Shown one piece after another: positions 1 to 8,723 of a stretch of 64,000 bases of DNA. The position numbers and the translations under genes were made by a program. The stretch comes from a candidate division LCP-89 bacterium B3_LCP (GTDB lineage Bacteria; Electryoneota; B3-LCP), in assembly GCA_005223185.1 (NCBI GenBank), contig NJBN01000001.1, positions 505,365 through 569,364 of the forward strand, in the 5' to 3' direction. The notes below the pieces were generated by a model. That model was not told the origin of the DNA and made no database searches. It worked only from the letters and a program-made list of their open reading frames with translations. How positions within the stretch are numbered: position 1 is the first letter of the stretch; every line of letters begins with the position of its first letter.

Positions 1-1002
1 TATGCCTTCCTCTTCAGCGTGGTGAATTTCTTCATCCCGTGCGGGCATTTCTTTGCGGCTGCGGCGGTAAACAACGGTAACTTCGTCAGCGCCTAAACGC
101 AATGCCGTTCTGGCTGCGTCCATAGCGACGTTTCCGCCCCCCAAAACCGCCACCTTCTTTGATTCGATGATGGGTGTGTCATATTCAGGGAAGCGGTAAG
201 CGCGCATCAGATTAGACCTGGTCAGGTATTCGTTGGCGGAATAGACGCCGTTAAAGTTTTCTCCCGGAATGTTCATAAAATAGGGCAAACCTGCGCCAGT
301 GCCAAGAAAGACGGAGTCGTGGTCTTCCATCAGTTCATCAATGGTCATATACCGCCCGATCACGGCGTTGTAGATGATCTGGACGCCGAGTTGTTTGACA
401 TAATCAACTTCCGATTCAACAATCGCTTTGGGTAGTCGGAATTCCGGAATTCCGTACATCAGAACTCCACCCGGTTGATGCAGAGCTTCGTAAATGGTTA
501 CACTGTGACCAAGTTTCGCCAGTTCTCCTGCGACCGTCAAACCGGCTGGACCGCAGCCCACGATACCGACTGATTTACCGGTCGGTGGTTCCATCTCCGG
601 AATTACGATTTCACCGTGCTCTCTTTCGTAGTCCGCGGCGAATCGTTCCAAGCGTCCGATAGCAACCGGCTCAGTCTTAATACCTGTAACGCAGACAATC
701 TCGCACTGTTCTTCCTGCGGGCAGACTCTGCCACAGATGGCAGGCAAGGCGTTCTCTTCCTTCAGCTTGTGAGCAGCACCGATGAAATCACCATCTTTAA
801 TCAGTCTAATGAAGGCTGGTATATCTATGTTTACCGGGCAGCCGTCAATGCACTTGGGCTTTTTGCAGAAAAGGCAGCGTGAGGCTTCTATCTGCGCTAA
901 TTCCGGTGTATATCCGAAAGGTACTTCTGTAAAATTTTTACGCCTGACATCCGGATTCTGCTCCGGCATAGCCTGGCGGGGGATTTTCTCCTTCTTTGCC
1001 AT
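1..1002 (-). CDS. nfnB: NfnB, large subunit of NAD-dependent ferredoxin:NADP+ oxidoreductase (glutamate synthase small-subunit family), partial
   Basis: Truncated at its C-terminal side by the window edge; 334 residues are visible, starting at ATG 1002-1000. The N-terminal ferredoxin-like region has two cysteine sets for [4Fe-4S] clusters (C43, C46, C51, C55 and C90, C94, C100, C104), followed by a dinucleotide fold beginning at GCGPAG (about 149-154) and a second nucleotide site around VLGGGNVAMDAAR. By family this is either the GltD-like subunit of glutamate synthase or the large subunit of NfnAB/sulfide dehydrogenase. The gene 23 bp upstream is the matching small subunit, so NfnB is preferred: flavin-based bifurcation between NADPH and NADH plus ferredoxin in the cytoplasm. 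Glutamate synthase remains possible, since the missing C-terminus cannot be inspected. Confidence 0.88.
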   Translation of the reverse strand, partial: MAKKEKIPRQAMPEQNPDVRRKNFTEVPFGYTPELAQIEASRCLFCKKPKCIDGCPVNIDIPAFIRLIKDGDFIGAAHKLKEENALPAICGRVCPQEEQCEIVCVTGIKTEPVAIGRLERFAADYEREHGEIVIPEMEPPTGKSVGIVGCGPAGLTVAGELAKLGHSVTIYEALHQPGGVLMYGIPEFRLPKAIVESEVDYVKQLGVQIIYNAVIGRYMTIDELMEDHDSVFLGTGAGLPYFMNIPGENFNGVYSANEYLTRSNLMRAYRFPEYDTPIIESKKVAVLGGGNVAMDAARTALRLGADEVTVVYRRSRKEMPARDEEIHHAEEEGI

Positions 1003-1024
1003 GGATTAATCTAAACAGTTATAT

Positions 1025-1870
1025 TTATTTTTCTGAACAGCAGCCTTCATGGTGCTGAAAGGCTTCGCGGGATATTCTTTCCTGAGGCAGATAAGCTCTC
1101 TGCCGCTTGACCAGTTCGACGAAATCCACCTGATGTCCATCAAATTCGGGACCATCCACGCAGACGAACTGAGTTTTTCCAGCGACGGTAACTCTGCAGG
1201 CACCGCACATACCGGTGCCATCTACCATAATGGGATTGAGACTAACTACCGTGGGGAGATCGTATTTTTTCGTCAGCTTACATACCGCTCCCATCATAGG
1301 GACGGGACCGATGGCTACTGCCAGATCTATCTTCTCGCCCTTATCGATCAAGGATTGTAATATATCGGTAACGAAACCATGAACGCCATAAGACCCATCA
1401 TCAGTGGAAATGTGCAGTTCGGTCGAAGCCGCTTTCATGCGGTTTTCCATGATAAGCAGATCCTTGCTGCGCGCTCCAATGATGGTGATGACTCGATTGC
1501 CAGCCGCTTTCATCGCTTCTGATATGGGGTGCATAGGCGCTACGCCTATTCCGCCTCCCATGCAGACCACTGTGCCGAACTTCTCTATATGCGTGGGTTT
1601 TCCCAGCGGTCCTACCACATCTTTGAATTCATCACCTTCTTTGAACGTCCCCATGAGCATGGTGGATTTTCCAACTTCCTGAAATATCAGGGTGATGGTG
1701 CCTGCTTCAGGGTTGGCGTCGGCGATGGTCAGAGGTATGCGTTCACCGGTGTCATTAGCGCGCACGATGACGAATTGACCGGCGTGTCTGGCTGTCGCTA
1801 TGCGCGGGGATTCAATTACGAATTCTTTAACGTCCTGGGATAAGATTTTTTTAGTTATAATCCTGTTCAT
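1025..1870 (-). CDS. nfnA: NfnA, small subunit of NAD-dependent ferredoxin:NADP+ oxidoreductase
   Basis: 281 residues, the usual length for the family of sulfide dehydrogenase and dihydroorotate-dehydrogenase electron-transfer subunits. The FAD-binding motif RIPLT is at 44-48, the pyridine-nucleotide loop GGGIGVAP at 105-112, and the [2Fe-2S] set D217, C222, C225, C237 lies in a VDGTGMCGAC...CVDG context typical of NfnA/SudB. It partners the NfnB-type protein encoded just downstream, and together they move electrons between ferredoxin, NADH and NADPH. It follows ackA by 40 bp on the same strand. The ferredoxin-dependent Kor enzyme upstream in the same block supplies a plausible electron source (inference). 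Confidence 0.9.
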   Translation of the reverse strand: MNRIITKKILSQDVKEFVIESPRIATARHAGQFVIVRANDTGERIPLTIADANPEAGTITLIFQEVGKSTMLMGTFKEGDEFKDVVGPLGKPTHIEKFGTVVCMGGGIGVAPMHPISEAMKAAGNRVITIIGARSKDLLIMENRMKAASTELHISTDDGSYGVHGFVTDILQSLIDKGEKIDLAVAIGPVPMMGAVCKLTKKYDLPTVVSLNPIMVDGTGMCGACRVTVAGKTQFVCVDGPEFDGHQVDFVELVKRQRAYLPQERISREAFQHHEGCCSEK

Positions 1871-1910
1871 TGGGGATGTTATCTATTGATTTGGAAAATA
1901 TGAGTTAATT

Positions 1911-3125
1911 TCACTCTACACTTACTACTTCACCGATCAGCTTTTCCGTGTCCAGAGCGATTACCAATTCCTCATTTGTAGGGATGACGATTATGGCAGT
2001 GCTGGAATTCTGATCGTGAATAGCGTGTTCAGCGCTGCTTTCCCATATGTTTAGCTTGGGATCTAAAACCACTCCCAAGGAATCAAGTCCGGAAAGCGAC
2101 CGTTGGCGAACTTCAGGTGCATTTTCACCAATTCCTCCGGTGAAGACAATAGCATCTAAACCACCTAAAACCGCTGCATAGGCGCCGATATACTTCTTCA
2201 CACGATAACAGTACATTTCGAGAGCCAACTCAGCGCGTTGACTGCCGCCTTCTGCTTCTTCGATGATTTCGCGCATATCACTGGAAATTCCACTGATTCC
2301 ATAGAGACCGGAATGCTTATTCATCATGGAATTGGCTTCACCGAGAGTTAATTCCTCGCAGCCCATGGTGTGGAGAATCGCAGCCGGGTCAATGTCGCCG
2401 CAGCGAGTTCCCATAAGTAAGCCTTCCACCGGCGTAAATCCCATGGTGGTATCGATTGATTTTCCACCTTTAACCGCCGCCATGGAGGCTCCGTTGCCTA
2501 AATGACAGGTAATAATACGTAGTTCTTCTATCGGTTTTTCCAGTAGAACTGCTGCCCGCTGGCTGACGTATAAGTGGGAAGAGCCGTGAAAACCGTAACG
2601 CCTGATCCCGTAGCGCTTGTATAGCACATAGGGAAGTCCATACATGTAGGCGTAATCCGGAAGGGTATGATGAAAGGCAGTATCGAATACTCCCACCATG
2701 GGGGCTTTAGGCAACAAGCGCTGACAGGCTTTGATGCCCTTGATATTGGGCGGATTATGCAGGGGAGCCAGTTCCATGCAATCCTCAAGCCCTTTCATAA
2801 CCTCATCATTAATTAATACTGATCCGGTGAATTTTTCTCCACCGTGAACCACACGATGTCCGACGGCATCTATCTGGGATTTGTTTTCTATTACGCCGTG
2901 GTTCTTGGATAGCAGAATACTTAAGATATATTCAACGCCGGCTTGATGATCGATAATTTCACCAGTGATCTTGACTTCATCGCCATCATGACGTTTCTGC
3001 TTCAGGAGAGCGCCTTTCATACCGATCCGCTCCACCGAACCCTTGGCTTGAACAATCCTGGTGCCGGTTTCGATGAACTGGTACTTGATTGAAGAAGATC
3101 CACAATTTAGGATCAGGATCTTCAT
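1911..3125 (-). CDS. ackA: Acetate kinase
   Basis: 404 residues, full length for acetate kinase. Acetyl phosphate plus ADP gives acetate plus ATP. Family motifs are present: the N-terminal phosphate-1 motif NCGSSSIKY, VVHGGE, GVFDTAFH, HLGNGAS, the long MGFTPVEGLLMGTR segment and the C-terminal FTGGIGEN. The start ATG (3125-3123) overlaps the stop of the upstream 3-hydroxyacyl-CoA dehydrogenase in an ATGA, so the two are translationally coupled. No phosphotransacetylase is in the window. Its place among kor, suc and nfn genes points to ATP formation from acyl-phosphates in fermentative or ferredoxin-based metabolism. Confidence 0.97.
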   Translation of the reverse strand: MKILILNCGSSSIKYQFIETGTRIVQAKGSVERIGMKGALLKQKRHDGDEVKITGEIIDHQAGVEYILSILLSKNHGVIENKSQIDAVGHRVVHGGEKFTGSVLINDEVMKGLEDCMELAPLHNPPNIKGIKACQRLLPKAPMVGVFDTAFHHTLPDYAYMYGLPYVLYKRYGIRRYGFHGSSHLYVSQRAAVLLEKPIEELRIITCHLGNGASMAAVKGGKSIDTTMGFTPVEGLLMGTRCGDIDPAAILHTMGCEELTLGEANSMMNKHSGLYGISGISSDMREIIEEAEGGSQRAELALEMYCYRVKKYIGAYAAVLGGLDAIVFTGGIGENAPEVRQRSLSGLDSLGVVLDPKLNIWESSAEHAIHDQNSSTAIIVIPTNEELVIALDTEKLIGEVVSVE

Positions 3126-4096
3126 TGTGCGTCCTCTTCGGGAATGATATGCCCGTTTTTATCGTAACGGAAGAAACCCCAGTGGGTCTTTTTTCCTAAA
3201 TGTCCAGCACGAACCAGCTTGCGCAATAGGGGACAGGGTCTGTACTTCAAGTCACCTAATTCGTGAAAGAGAGATTCCATCCAGATCATTACTTCATCTA
3301 AACCCATCTGGTCTGCTAAGGCTAAGGGACCGTGATCCATATTATAGCCCAGCTTTATGGCTGTATCGATGTCTCCAGCCGAAGCGGTTCCTTCCATCAA
3401 TACGTGCATGGCTTCGTTCAGCATGGGCAGGATAATCCTGGTGGTCACGTATCCAGGATATTCAAATACTTCCACAGGTGTTTTCTTCAACTGCTGAGCG
3501 AAACCGAAAGTGCGCCTGAAGGTATCGTCAGAGGTTTTCAAACCACGCACTACTTCGACCACAGGAGTTTTAGACACCGGATACAGGAAGTGCATTCCAA
3601 TGACCTGATCTTCTCTCCCGGTTACAGCGGCGATCTCCGTGATCGATAGAGTTGACGTATTGGTTATGAGGATGGTATCTTCGTGACAGATTTTGTCAAG
3701 TGATGCGAAGATTTCCTTCTTCAGTTCCAGATTATCCGGCAAAGCCTCAATGACGATGGGCTCATTTTGTGCCTCTGTCGGATCTACAGTCCCGTGAATC
3801 CTGGAAAGGATCGCTTTTTTATCCGATTCGGTCTTAGACCATCTGCTTATCTCATAGTCGAGATGATCCTCAATGCCAAGCAATGATTCCTGCAGGCTGC
3901 GATCATCCTTCTCTATTAAGATGACATCAATCCCGGCTTGGGAGGCGACTTCAGAGATTCCCTGTCCCATAGTTCCCGCACCGAGGACACCGATATGGAG
4001 CACATCGGTACTGGCATCTTCCTCTACAGAAACCGAATCGTCATCTTCAGGGATTCCCTGACGCAACAATGATTTTAAGTCTTCCTCTGCAGCCAT
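3122..4096 (-). CDS. 3-hydroxyacyl-CoA (3-hydroxybutyryl-CoA) dehydrogenase
   Basis: About 324 residues from ATG 4096-4094; the codon before it is a TTG that I do not favour. An acidic N-terminal extension of about 33 residues (PEDDDSVSVEED) precedes the Rossmann motif GVLGAGTMGQG (37-47), so the protein is longer than the usual 280-290. The catalytic region with GMHFLYPVSKTPVVEVVRG and the C-terminal helical domain (DQMGLDEVM, PLLRKLVRAGHLGKKTHWGF) match the HbdH/FadB C-terminal family. It oxidises (S)-3-hydroxyacyl-CoA to 3-oxoacyl-CoA with NAD(P). It starts right after the ndk stop and overlaps ackA by 4 bp. No thiolase or crotonase is visible, so the chain length of its substrate is open. 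Confidence 0.9.
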   Translation of the reverse strand: MAAEEDLKSLLRQGIPEDDDSVSVEEDASTDVLHIGVLGAGTMGQGISEVASQAGIDVILIEKDDRSLQESLLGIEDHLDYEISRWSKTESDKKAILSRIHGTVDPTEAQNEPIVIEALPDNLELKKEIFASLDKICHEDTILITNTSTLSITEIAAVTGREDQVIGMHFLYPVSKTPVVEVVRGLKTSDDTFRRTFGFAQQLKKTPVEVFEYPGYVTTRIILPMLNEAMHVLMEGTASAGDIDTAIKLGYNMDHGPLALADQMGLDEVMIWMESLFHELGDLKYRPCPLLRKLVRAGHLGKKTHWGFFRYDKNGHIIPEEDAQ

Positions 4097-4099
4097 CAA

Positions 4100-4510
4100 T
4101 TAATATTCCATTTCACCGAAGAAAAAGGCTGTCTCTATCTTCCCATTTTCAGCTGAATCGGAACCGTGCGAGGCGTTCCTCTCTATGCTCGAACCGTAGA
4201 GGTTACGAATAGTGCCGGTATCAGCTTTGGCCGGATCGGTGGCGCCTAAAACTTCTCGTAGTTTAGCTACGGCATTTTCGCGTTCTAAGGCGACTGGCAC
4301 GATCTTACCGGAGGTCATGTAATCCAGTAGAGATTCAAAGAACGGTTTGCCTTCGTGTATGCCGTAAAATTTGGCTGCTTGATCGCGGGTGAGCCTGGTC
4401 ATCCTCATCGCCTTGATGGTAAAGCCGACGTCAACGATGATTTTTAAGATATTACCGATGTTGTTTGCTTCAACAGCGTCGGGTTTGATAATCAGTAAAG
4501 TTCTTTCCAT
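4100..4510 (-). CDS. ndk: Nucleoside diphosphate kinase
   Basis: 136 residues, the standard bacterial length. It transfers the gamma phosphate from ATP to nucleoside diphosphates through a phosphohistidine in NASHGSDS (about 112-119). Other hallmarks are TLLIIKPDAV at the N-terminus, the Kpn-loop region and GTIRNLYG before the active His. The C-terminus is slightly shortened (ETAFFFGEMEY). It sits between korC and the hydroxyacyl-CoA dehydrogenase. Its presence with succinyl-CoA synthetase and acetate kinase suggests it equilibrates the nucleotides they make (inference). Confidence 0.97.
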   Translation of the reverse strand: MERTLLIIKPDAVEANNIGNILKIIVDVGFTIKAMRMTRLTRDQAAKFYGIHEGKPFFESLLDYMTSGKIVPVALERENAVAKLREVLGATDPAKADTGTIRNLYGSSIERNASHGSDSAENGKIETAFFFGEMEY

Positions 4511-4530
4511 TTTACCTGTATTTATTTCAT

Positions 4531-4564
4531 GCCTGATTCGATAAGCTGCTGCTTCGAATCAGGC
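4531..4564 (-). promoter_or_regulatory. Ten-bp inverted repeat between korC and ndk
   Basis: GCCTGATTCG (4531-4540) is perfectly complementary to CGAATCAGGC (4555-4564), with a possible inner AGC/GCT extension. On the minus (transcribed) strand no T-run follows, so it is not a canonical Rho-independent terminator. It lies in the largest gap inside the block (4511-4604). It may be an attenuator or an RNA stability/processing hairpin that separates kor expression from ndk-hbd-ack-nfn. Confidence 0.5.
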
Positions 4565-4604
4565 GATTTATTGAATTCTGCCGAGGTTGACTACTTATTT
4601 TAGT

Positions 4605-5159
4605 CTATGTTTCCTGCGCTAACAATTTCTGGGCTTCTTCATAGCCTGTTCGCAACGCTTTAAGATTCAGTTCTTCTGTACCTTTGGGAGCTTTCTGAAG
4701 AAGCGCTTTTTCGATAGCTTCCTTGCTGACGACTTGAGTCAATTCGATCATAATTCCCAGAGAAAGTACGGAAGACATGATCATCTTGCCAACTTTGGTT
4801 TTAGTTATTTCAATAACCGGAACCTGGTAGGTTTTATACTTTTCATCCCATTTGGTTACCAACACAGGGTCAATAACTACTATGGCATCATCCCGCAAAT
4901 CGTACAGGAAGGCGTCATACGATCCTTGCGCCAGCGAAAGAAAAAAATTGATAGCAGTAGTTTTGGGATACATGACGGGTTCGTCATCGATGATGACGTC
5001 AATTTTGGTTGGACCTCCACGCACCTGGGCGGTATAGGTTGGGCTCTGAAGGGAATAACGTCCTTCAAATTTTTGCGCAGCCAAACCAAGTATATCCCCT
5101 GCCAGAAGTACTCCCTGCCCGCCTACTGCGGAAAAACGGGCTTCATAACGATTGCTCAT
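4605..5159 (-). CDS. korC: 2-oxoacid:ferredoxin oxidoreductase, gamma subunit
   Basis: 184 residues, the usual length for a separate gamma subunit. It begins with the family signature RFSAVGGQGVLLAGDILG (8-25), followed by YTAQVRGGPTKIDV. This domain completes the KorABCD enzyme, which converts 2-oxoglutarate, CoA and oxidised ferredoxin to succinyl-CoA, CO2 and reduced ferredoxin, or the reverse. Start ATG 5159-5157 lies 8 bp after the korB stop. The order D-A-B-C and the adjacent sucD argue for 2-oxoglutarate rather than pyruvate as substrate, but sequence alone does not settle it. Confidence 0.93.
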   Translation of the reverse strand: MSNRYEARFSAVGGQGVLLAGDILGLAAQKFEGRYSLQSPTYTAQVRGGPTKIDVIIDDEPVMYPKTTAINFFLSLAQGSYDAFLYDLRDDAIVVIDPVLVTKWDEKYKTYQVPVIEITKTKVGKMIMSSVLSLGIMIELTQVVSKEAIEKALLQKAPKGTEELNLKALRTGYEEAQKLLAQET

Positions 5160-5167
5160 TTCAGCAC

Positions 5168-6010
5168 CTATGCTTTTAAAGCGGCCTTAGCTTGTACTCG
5201 TTCGATTAATTTAGCGTATTCGTCGGTATATTCGGCAAGTTCAGTGTTGTGGTACATCTCCCCGGTAATGATTTTCCCCTCTAACTCTTCCGGGGACATT
5301 TTCGCTGCTTTTTTATTGCTGACGACCTGATCACTGATCCAGTCTATCATGGTGATGGCATCAGCCATTTTATTGCGCCGTCCATATTGTGTGTGGCAAT
5401 TGGACAGAATTTCAATAACAGAAAATCCGTGATGTTCCATCCCATCTTTGAAATACTTCTCCATCATGCGGGCGTTGTCCACCGCGCCTCTGGCGACATA
5501 AGTTGCACCGGCACCCTTAGCTAACTCCACCAAGTCAAATGCCGGGTCTATATTGCCATGTGGAGTGGTGGCGGCTCGAGCTCCGTAGGGAGTTGTCGGA
5601 CTGAATTGACCGCCAGTCATACCATAGATATTGTTATTGTTGATGATCAAAGTGATATCTATATTGCGCCGGCAAGCGTGAATGAAGTGATTGCCGCCGA
5701 TGGCAGTTGCATCTCCATCGCCGGAAATGACGATTATATGCTTGTCTGGGGCAGCCATCTTCACACCCGTGGCAAAGGAGAGAGCTCTGCCATGAGTGGT
5801 ATGGAGAGTATTCATATCCATGTATCCGGGCGCTCGTGAAGTGCAGCCAATCCCGGAAATTACGGCGATATCGTTCTTATCCCATCCAAGTGAATCTATC
5901 GCACCTATCATAGATTTGACGACAATACCGATCCCGCAGCCCGGGCACCACATGTGGGGGAGTTTTTCCGCCCTCAAGTAATATAAGTAATCAACAGCAG
6001 CTTTAGGCAT
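5168..6010 (-). CDS. korB: 2-oxoacid:ferredoxin oxidoreductase, beta subunit (TPP-binding)
   Basis: 280 residues from ATG 6010-6008. A longer in-frame opening exists to 6124 but lies inside korA; a perfect AAGGAGG sits 9 bases before the 6010 ATG and decides the start. It overlaps the korA stop by 8 bp. The thiamine pyrophosphate site is clear: HMWCPGCGIG near residue 20, GDGDATAIGGNHFIHACRRN and INNNNIYGMTGGQ. Cysteines in CPGCG and GIGCTSRAPG are those used for the [4Fe-4S] cluster in the family. It carries the decarboxylation half-reaction of Kor with KorA. Confidence 0.95.
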   Translation of the reverse strand: MPKAAVDYLYYLRAEKLPHMWCPGCGIGIVVKSMIGAIDSLGWDKNDIAVISGIGCTSRAPGYMDMNTLHTTHGRALSFATGVKMAAPDKHIIVISGDGDATAIGGNHFIHACRRNIDITLIINNNNIYGMTGGQFSPTTPYGARAATTPHGNIDPAFDLVELAKGAGATYVARGAVDNARMMEKYFKDGMEHHGFSVIEILSNCHTQYGRRNKMADAITMIDWISDQVVSNKKAAKMSPEELEGKIITGEMYHNTELAEYTDEYAKLIERVQAKAALKA

Positions 6011-7163
6011 GTTGTAGTACCTCCTTAATTTTTTCCAGGATTTCATACGGTGGCACCGGAACGCCGCCAACCTTGTTAACTCCGACAATGGGCATTTCCT
6101 TATGCACGGAACGTTCCACTTCAAGGATCATCTGTCCCAGGTTCATTTCGGGGACAACAAAAGCTTTCACCCTTTGCCCCAATTCATGGATGACCTTCTC
6201 AGGGAAGGGCCACAGCGTAATGGCACGGAACAATCCCACTTTAAGTCCTTCCTGGCGGGCTTTTTCGACAGCCATCTTCGCTCCGCGAGCGGTGGATCCG
6301 AATGCAAACACAGCGACTTCAGCGTCTTCCAACATATACTCATCGTATTCGGTCAAAGTGTCCACATCCTTCATCACCTTCTGAATCATTCTCACTTCGT
6401 CGTTATGACATATATCCGGAACGGTGGTGGGGAAACCGTTGGCGCCGTGATTCAACCCGGTGACATGAAAACGGTAGCCTTCGAAATAGTTAGCCATGGG
6501 AGGCACGTCACCGTATTGCGTGTCGTAGGGATTGTACTCTTCCGGCGGGACAGAGGGCTTTACACGGTCAATTATTTCATATTCTGAAGGGTCGGGAATG
6601 ATCATACCTTCACTCATGTGCCCCAGTACTTCATCAATGAGGATTATTACGGGCACGCGGTATTTTTCAGAAATATTGAATGCTTTGATGGTGTCTAAGT
6701 ATATTTCCCGGTGGAAGGCAGGAGCCAGCGCTATGGTGGGATGATCTCCGTGTGTGCCCCATTTTGCCTGCATGACGTCCGCTTGTGCCGGCGCCGTGGG
6801 CAAACCAGTGGACGGTCCACCGCGCATGACATTTACAATTACACAGGGGACTTCCGCTATACAAGCATAACCTAAATGCTCTAATTTCAGCGAAAATCCT
6901 GGACCCGAAGTAGCAGTTAAGGACTTCTTTCCAACCAGGGAAGCGCCTATCACAGTGCCCATAGCTGCAATTTCATCTTCCATCTGTATGAAGGTTCCTC
7001 CAACTTCAGGAAGCAATTCTGCCATGACGGCAGCGATCTCAGACGAGGGAGTAATAGGGTATCCCCCATAGAATCTGCAGCCCGCTGCAATGGCAGCGCG
7101 TGCCACAACTTCATTTCCCTGCCAAAAAACTATATCAGATTTTTCCGAGGAAGCAGATGACAT
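6003..7163 (-). CDS. korA: 2-oxoacid:ferredoxin oxidoreductase, alpha subunit
   Basis: 386 residues, as expected for a stand-alone alpha subunit. The order is the pyrimidine-binding domain (FYGGYPITPSSEIAAVMAE, about 29-47; FIQMEDEIAAMGTVIGASL), the TSGPGFSL motif, then a transketolase-like C-terminal domain (VAVFAFGSTARGAK; VPEMNLGQM). It pairs with korB, whose start codon lies within its last codons. It binds the 2-oxoacid and the TPP pyrimidine ring. It follows korD by 64 bp in the same transcript. Confidence 0.95.
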   Translation of the reverse strand: MSSASSEKSDIVFWQGNEVVARAAIAAGCRFYGGYPITPSSEIAAVMAELLPEVGGTFIQMEDEIAAMGTVIGASLVGKKSLTATSGPGFSLKLEHLGYACIAEVPCVIVNVMRGGPSTGLPTAPAQADVMQAKWGTHGDHPTIALAPAFHREIYLDTIKAFNISEKYRVPVIILIDEVLGHMSEGMIIPDPSEYEIIDRVKPSVPPEEYNPYDTQYGDVPPMANYFEGYRFHVTGLNHGANGFPTTVPDICHNDEVRMIQKVMKDVDTLTEYDEYMLEDAEVAVFAFGSTARGAKMAVEKARQEGLKVGLFRAITLWPFPEKVIHELGQRVKAFVVPEMNLGQMILEVERSVHKEMPIVGVNKVGGVPVPPYEILEKIKEVLQHA

Positions 7164-7227
7164 CTTTAACCTCTGGTATGGTAGTTTATCGAATTAATTT
7201 AACAAGTACTTACTACTGAAAACCGCA

Positions 7228-7527
7228 TTATTGTTCGGCCGCAGTTTTCTTGGTATCGCCGAATTGTATCTTGCCCACCTCATCCTTGCGTAGAATGCGT
7301 ATGCCGAAATCGGGACATTGCAATTCGCACAGTTTACAGAAAGTGCAATCGTCAGCATTCACCACGTCAACCACAGCTCCTTCCCATTTATCCGGGGCGT
7401 CCACCAGTGCCAGGCATTCAGGCTTACAAACCTTGATGCAGATGTCACACCCTTTACAGAGATTGCGGTCAATCAGGATGACGACGTCTTTTTTCTTGGA
7501 ATCGTAACGTAAAATATTTTCGCTCAT
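7228..7527 (-). CDS. korD: 2-oxoacid:ferredoxin oxidoreductase, delta subunit (2x[4Fe-4S] ferredoxin)
   Basis: 99 residues with two CxxCxxCxxxC ferredoxin motifs: CKGCDICIKVC around 19-29 and CTFCKLCELQC further on, each followed by a Pro or Lys-Pro as in bacterial ferredoxins. It is the electron-exit subunit of KorABCD. Positioned first of the kor genes and 11 bp after sucD. The spacer between the clusters (DAPDKWEGAVVDVVNAD) is typical of KorD proteins. Confidence 0.93.
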   Translation of the reverse strand: MSENILRYDSKKKDVVILIDRNLCKGCDICIKVCKPECLALVDAPDKWEGAVVDVVNADDCTFCKLCELQCPDFGIRILRKDEVGKIQFGDTKKTAAEQ

Positions 7528-7538
7528 TTTAGACCTCG

Positions 7539-8408
7539 TTATGCCAGAATCTCTTTCATCTTGTTGCCGATTTCCGCAGGTGACTGACAGACGTGAATCC
7601 CGGCCGCTTGCAGAGCAACCATTTTTTCTGAGGCTGTCCCTTTTCCACCAGCTATAATCGCGCCTGCATGTCCCATACGTCTCCCCGGGGGTGCAGTTTG
7701 TCCCGCAATGAATGCTACTACAGGTTTCTTAAATTCAGCCTTTACATAGTCAGCAGCATTCTCTTCAGCGGTTCCTCCAATTTCGCCAATTACGACCACC
7801 CCGTCAGTATTCTGATCTTCATTGAACAGCTTAAGCAGATCGGTGAAGGTTGACCCTATCACCGGATCGCCCCCGATACCGATACAGGTGGACTGTCCCA
7901 GACCCTGCGCAGAAAGCTGACCGACAGCTTCATAAGTGAGGGTGCCGGATCTTGATATTACGCCGATGCGTCCTTCCTGATGAATGAAACCCGGCATGAT
8001 ACCTACCTTGCACTGTCCGGGGGTAATAACGCCCGGGCAGTTGGGCCCCACCAATCGGGTTTTCGTCTTCTGGAGATAGTGGTACGCAGTCAACATATCC
8101 TTGGTGGGGATGCCTTCCGTGATGCATACCACCAGATCTAAACCTGCATTGGCGGATTCCATGATGGCATCCGCGGCGAATGGCGGCGGCACGAAAATAA
8201 CTGAAACGTTGGCGCCTTCCTCTTTCACTGCATCAGCTACGGTATTGAAGACCGGTTTGTCCAGATGTTTCTGACCGCCTTTACCGGGTGTTACACCGCC
8301 AACCAGATTGGTGCCATACGCAATCATCTGTTCAGCATGGAAAGTGCCTTCACTGCCGGTGAAACCCTGTACGATGACGCGGGATGATTTATTGACTAAA
8401 ATGCTCAT
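7539..8408 (-). CDS. sucD: Succinyl-CoA synthetase (ADP-forming), alpha subunit
   Basis: 289 residues, canonical length. The CoA-binding domain begins with [18 protein letters not shown] (12-29); GPNCPGVI and [14 protein letters not shown] follow, and the phosphorylated histidine lies in RRMGHAGAI near residue 248. With SucC it interconverts succinyl-CoA and succinate with substrate-level phosphorylation. The start codon directly abuts the stop of the DUF4325 gene, so sucD is separated from sucC by two regulator-like genes, an unusual arrangement. The product of KorABCD is its substrate. Confidence 0.97.
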   Translation of the reverse strand: MSILVNKSSRVIVQGFTGSEGTFHAEQMIAYGTNLVGGVTPGKGGQKHLDKPVFNTVADAVKEEGANVSVIFVPPPFAADAIMESANAGLDLVVCITEGIPTKDMLTAYHYLQKTKTRLVGPNCPGVITPGQCKVGIMPGFIHQEGRIGVISRSGTLTYEAVGQLSAQGLGQSTCIGIGGDPVIGSTFTDLLKLFNEDQNTDGVVVIGEIGGTAEENAADYVKAEFKKPVVAFIAGQTAPPGRRMGHAGAIIAGGKGTASEKMVALQAAGIHVCQSPAEIGNKMKEILA

Positions 8409-8723
8409 TTATGCAGATACTTCCTTTCGCGCAAGACGCAATTTTGCCAGATGGACAATCAAATGTTCATCACAAGGATCTATATTTATGAATTTTAGAC
8501 GCCGTTTTACTTCTTCTTTGGGAAATTCGTTAAATAACTTCGCAATTTCATCAAATAATGAGCCAGAAGCTACGGTCTCGTTCTCAAAATCGAGCTCAAC
8601 GATCTCATAATGGCTCCATTGGAATACAATCACATCATTGATTATGCTACCGATTTCGCGTAATGACCCGGGTTGGTTCAACCACTCTTTGAATATCAAT
8701 GTAATTTTCGTTCCTGGTACCAT
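8409..8723 (-). CDS. DUF4325 (STAS-like) protein
   Basis: 104 residues with no catalytic motif. The core VELDFENETVASGSLFDEI (about 41-59) resembles the STAS-like DUF4325 family: a beta-strand ending in an acidic patch, then a serine-containing loop at a helix start, as in anti-sigma antagonists. It directly abuts the STAS-HATPase gene upstream (stop TAG 8724-8726) and the sucD start downstream, so the three are co-translated. DUF4325 proteins commonly neighbour GHKL ATPases. A partner-switching role controlling this metabolic block is inference. Confidence 0.72.
   Translation of the reverse strand: MVPGTKITLIFKEWLNQPGSLREIGSIINDVIVFQWSHYEIVELDFENETVASGSLFDEIAKLFNEFPKEEVKRRLKFINIDPCDEHLIVHLAKLRLARKEVSA

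Noticed and set aside
4734-5330. A 198-codon plus-strand frame across korC and korB
   Set aside because: Shadow of two clear genes; low complexity and no motif.
5168-6124. Longer korB starting at 6124
   Set aside because: Extra N-terminus lies in korA and is not family-like; AAGGAGG marks the ATG at 6010.
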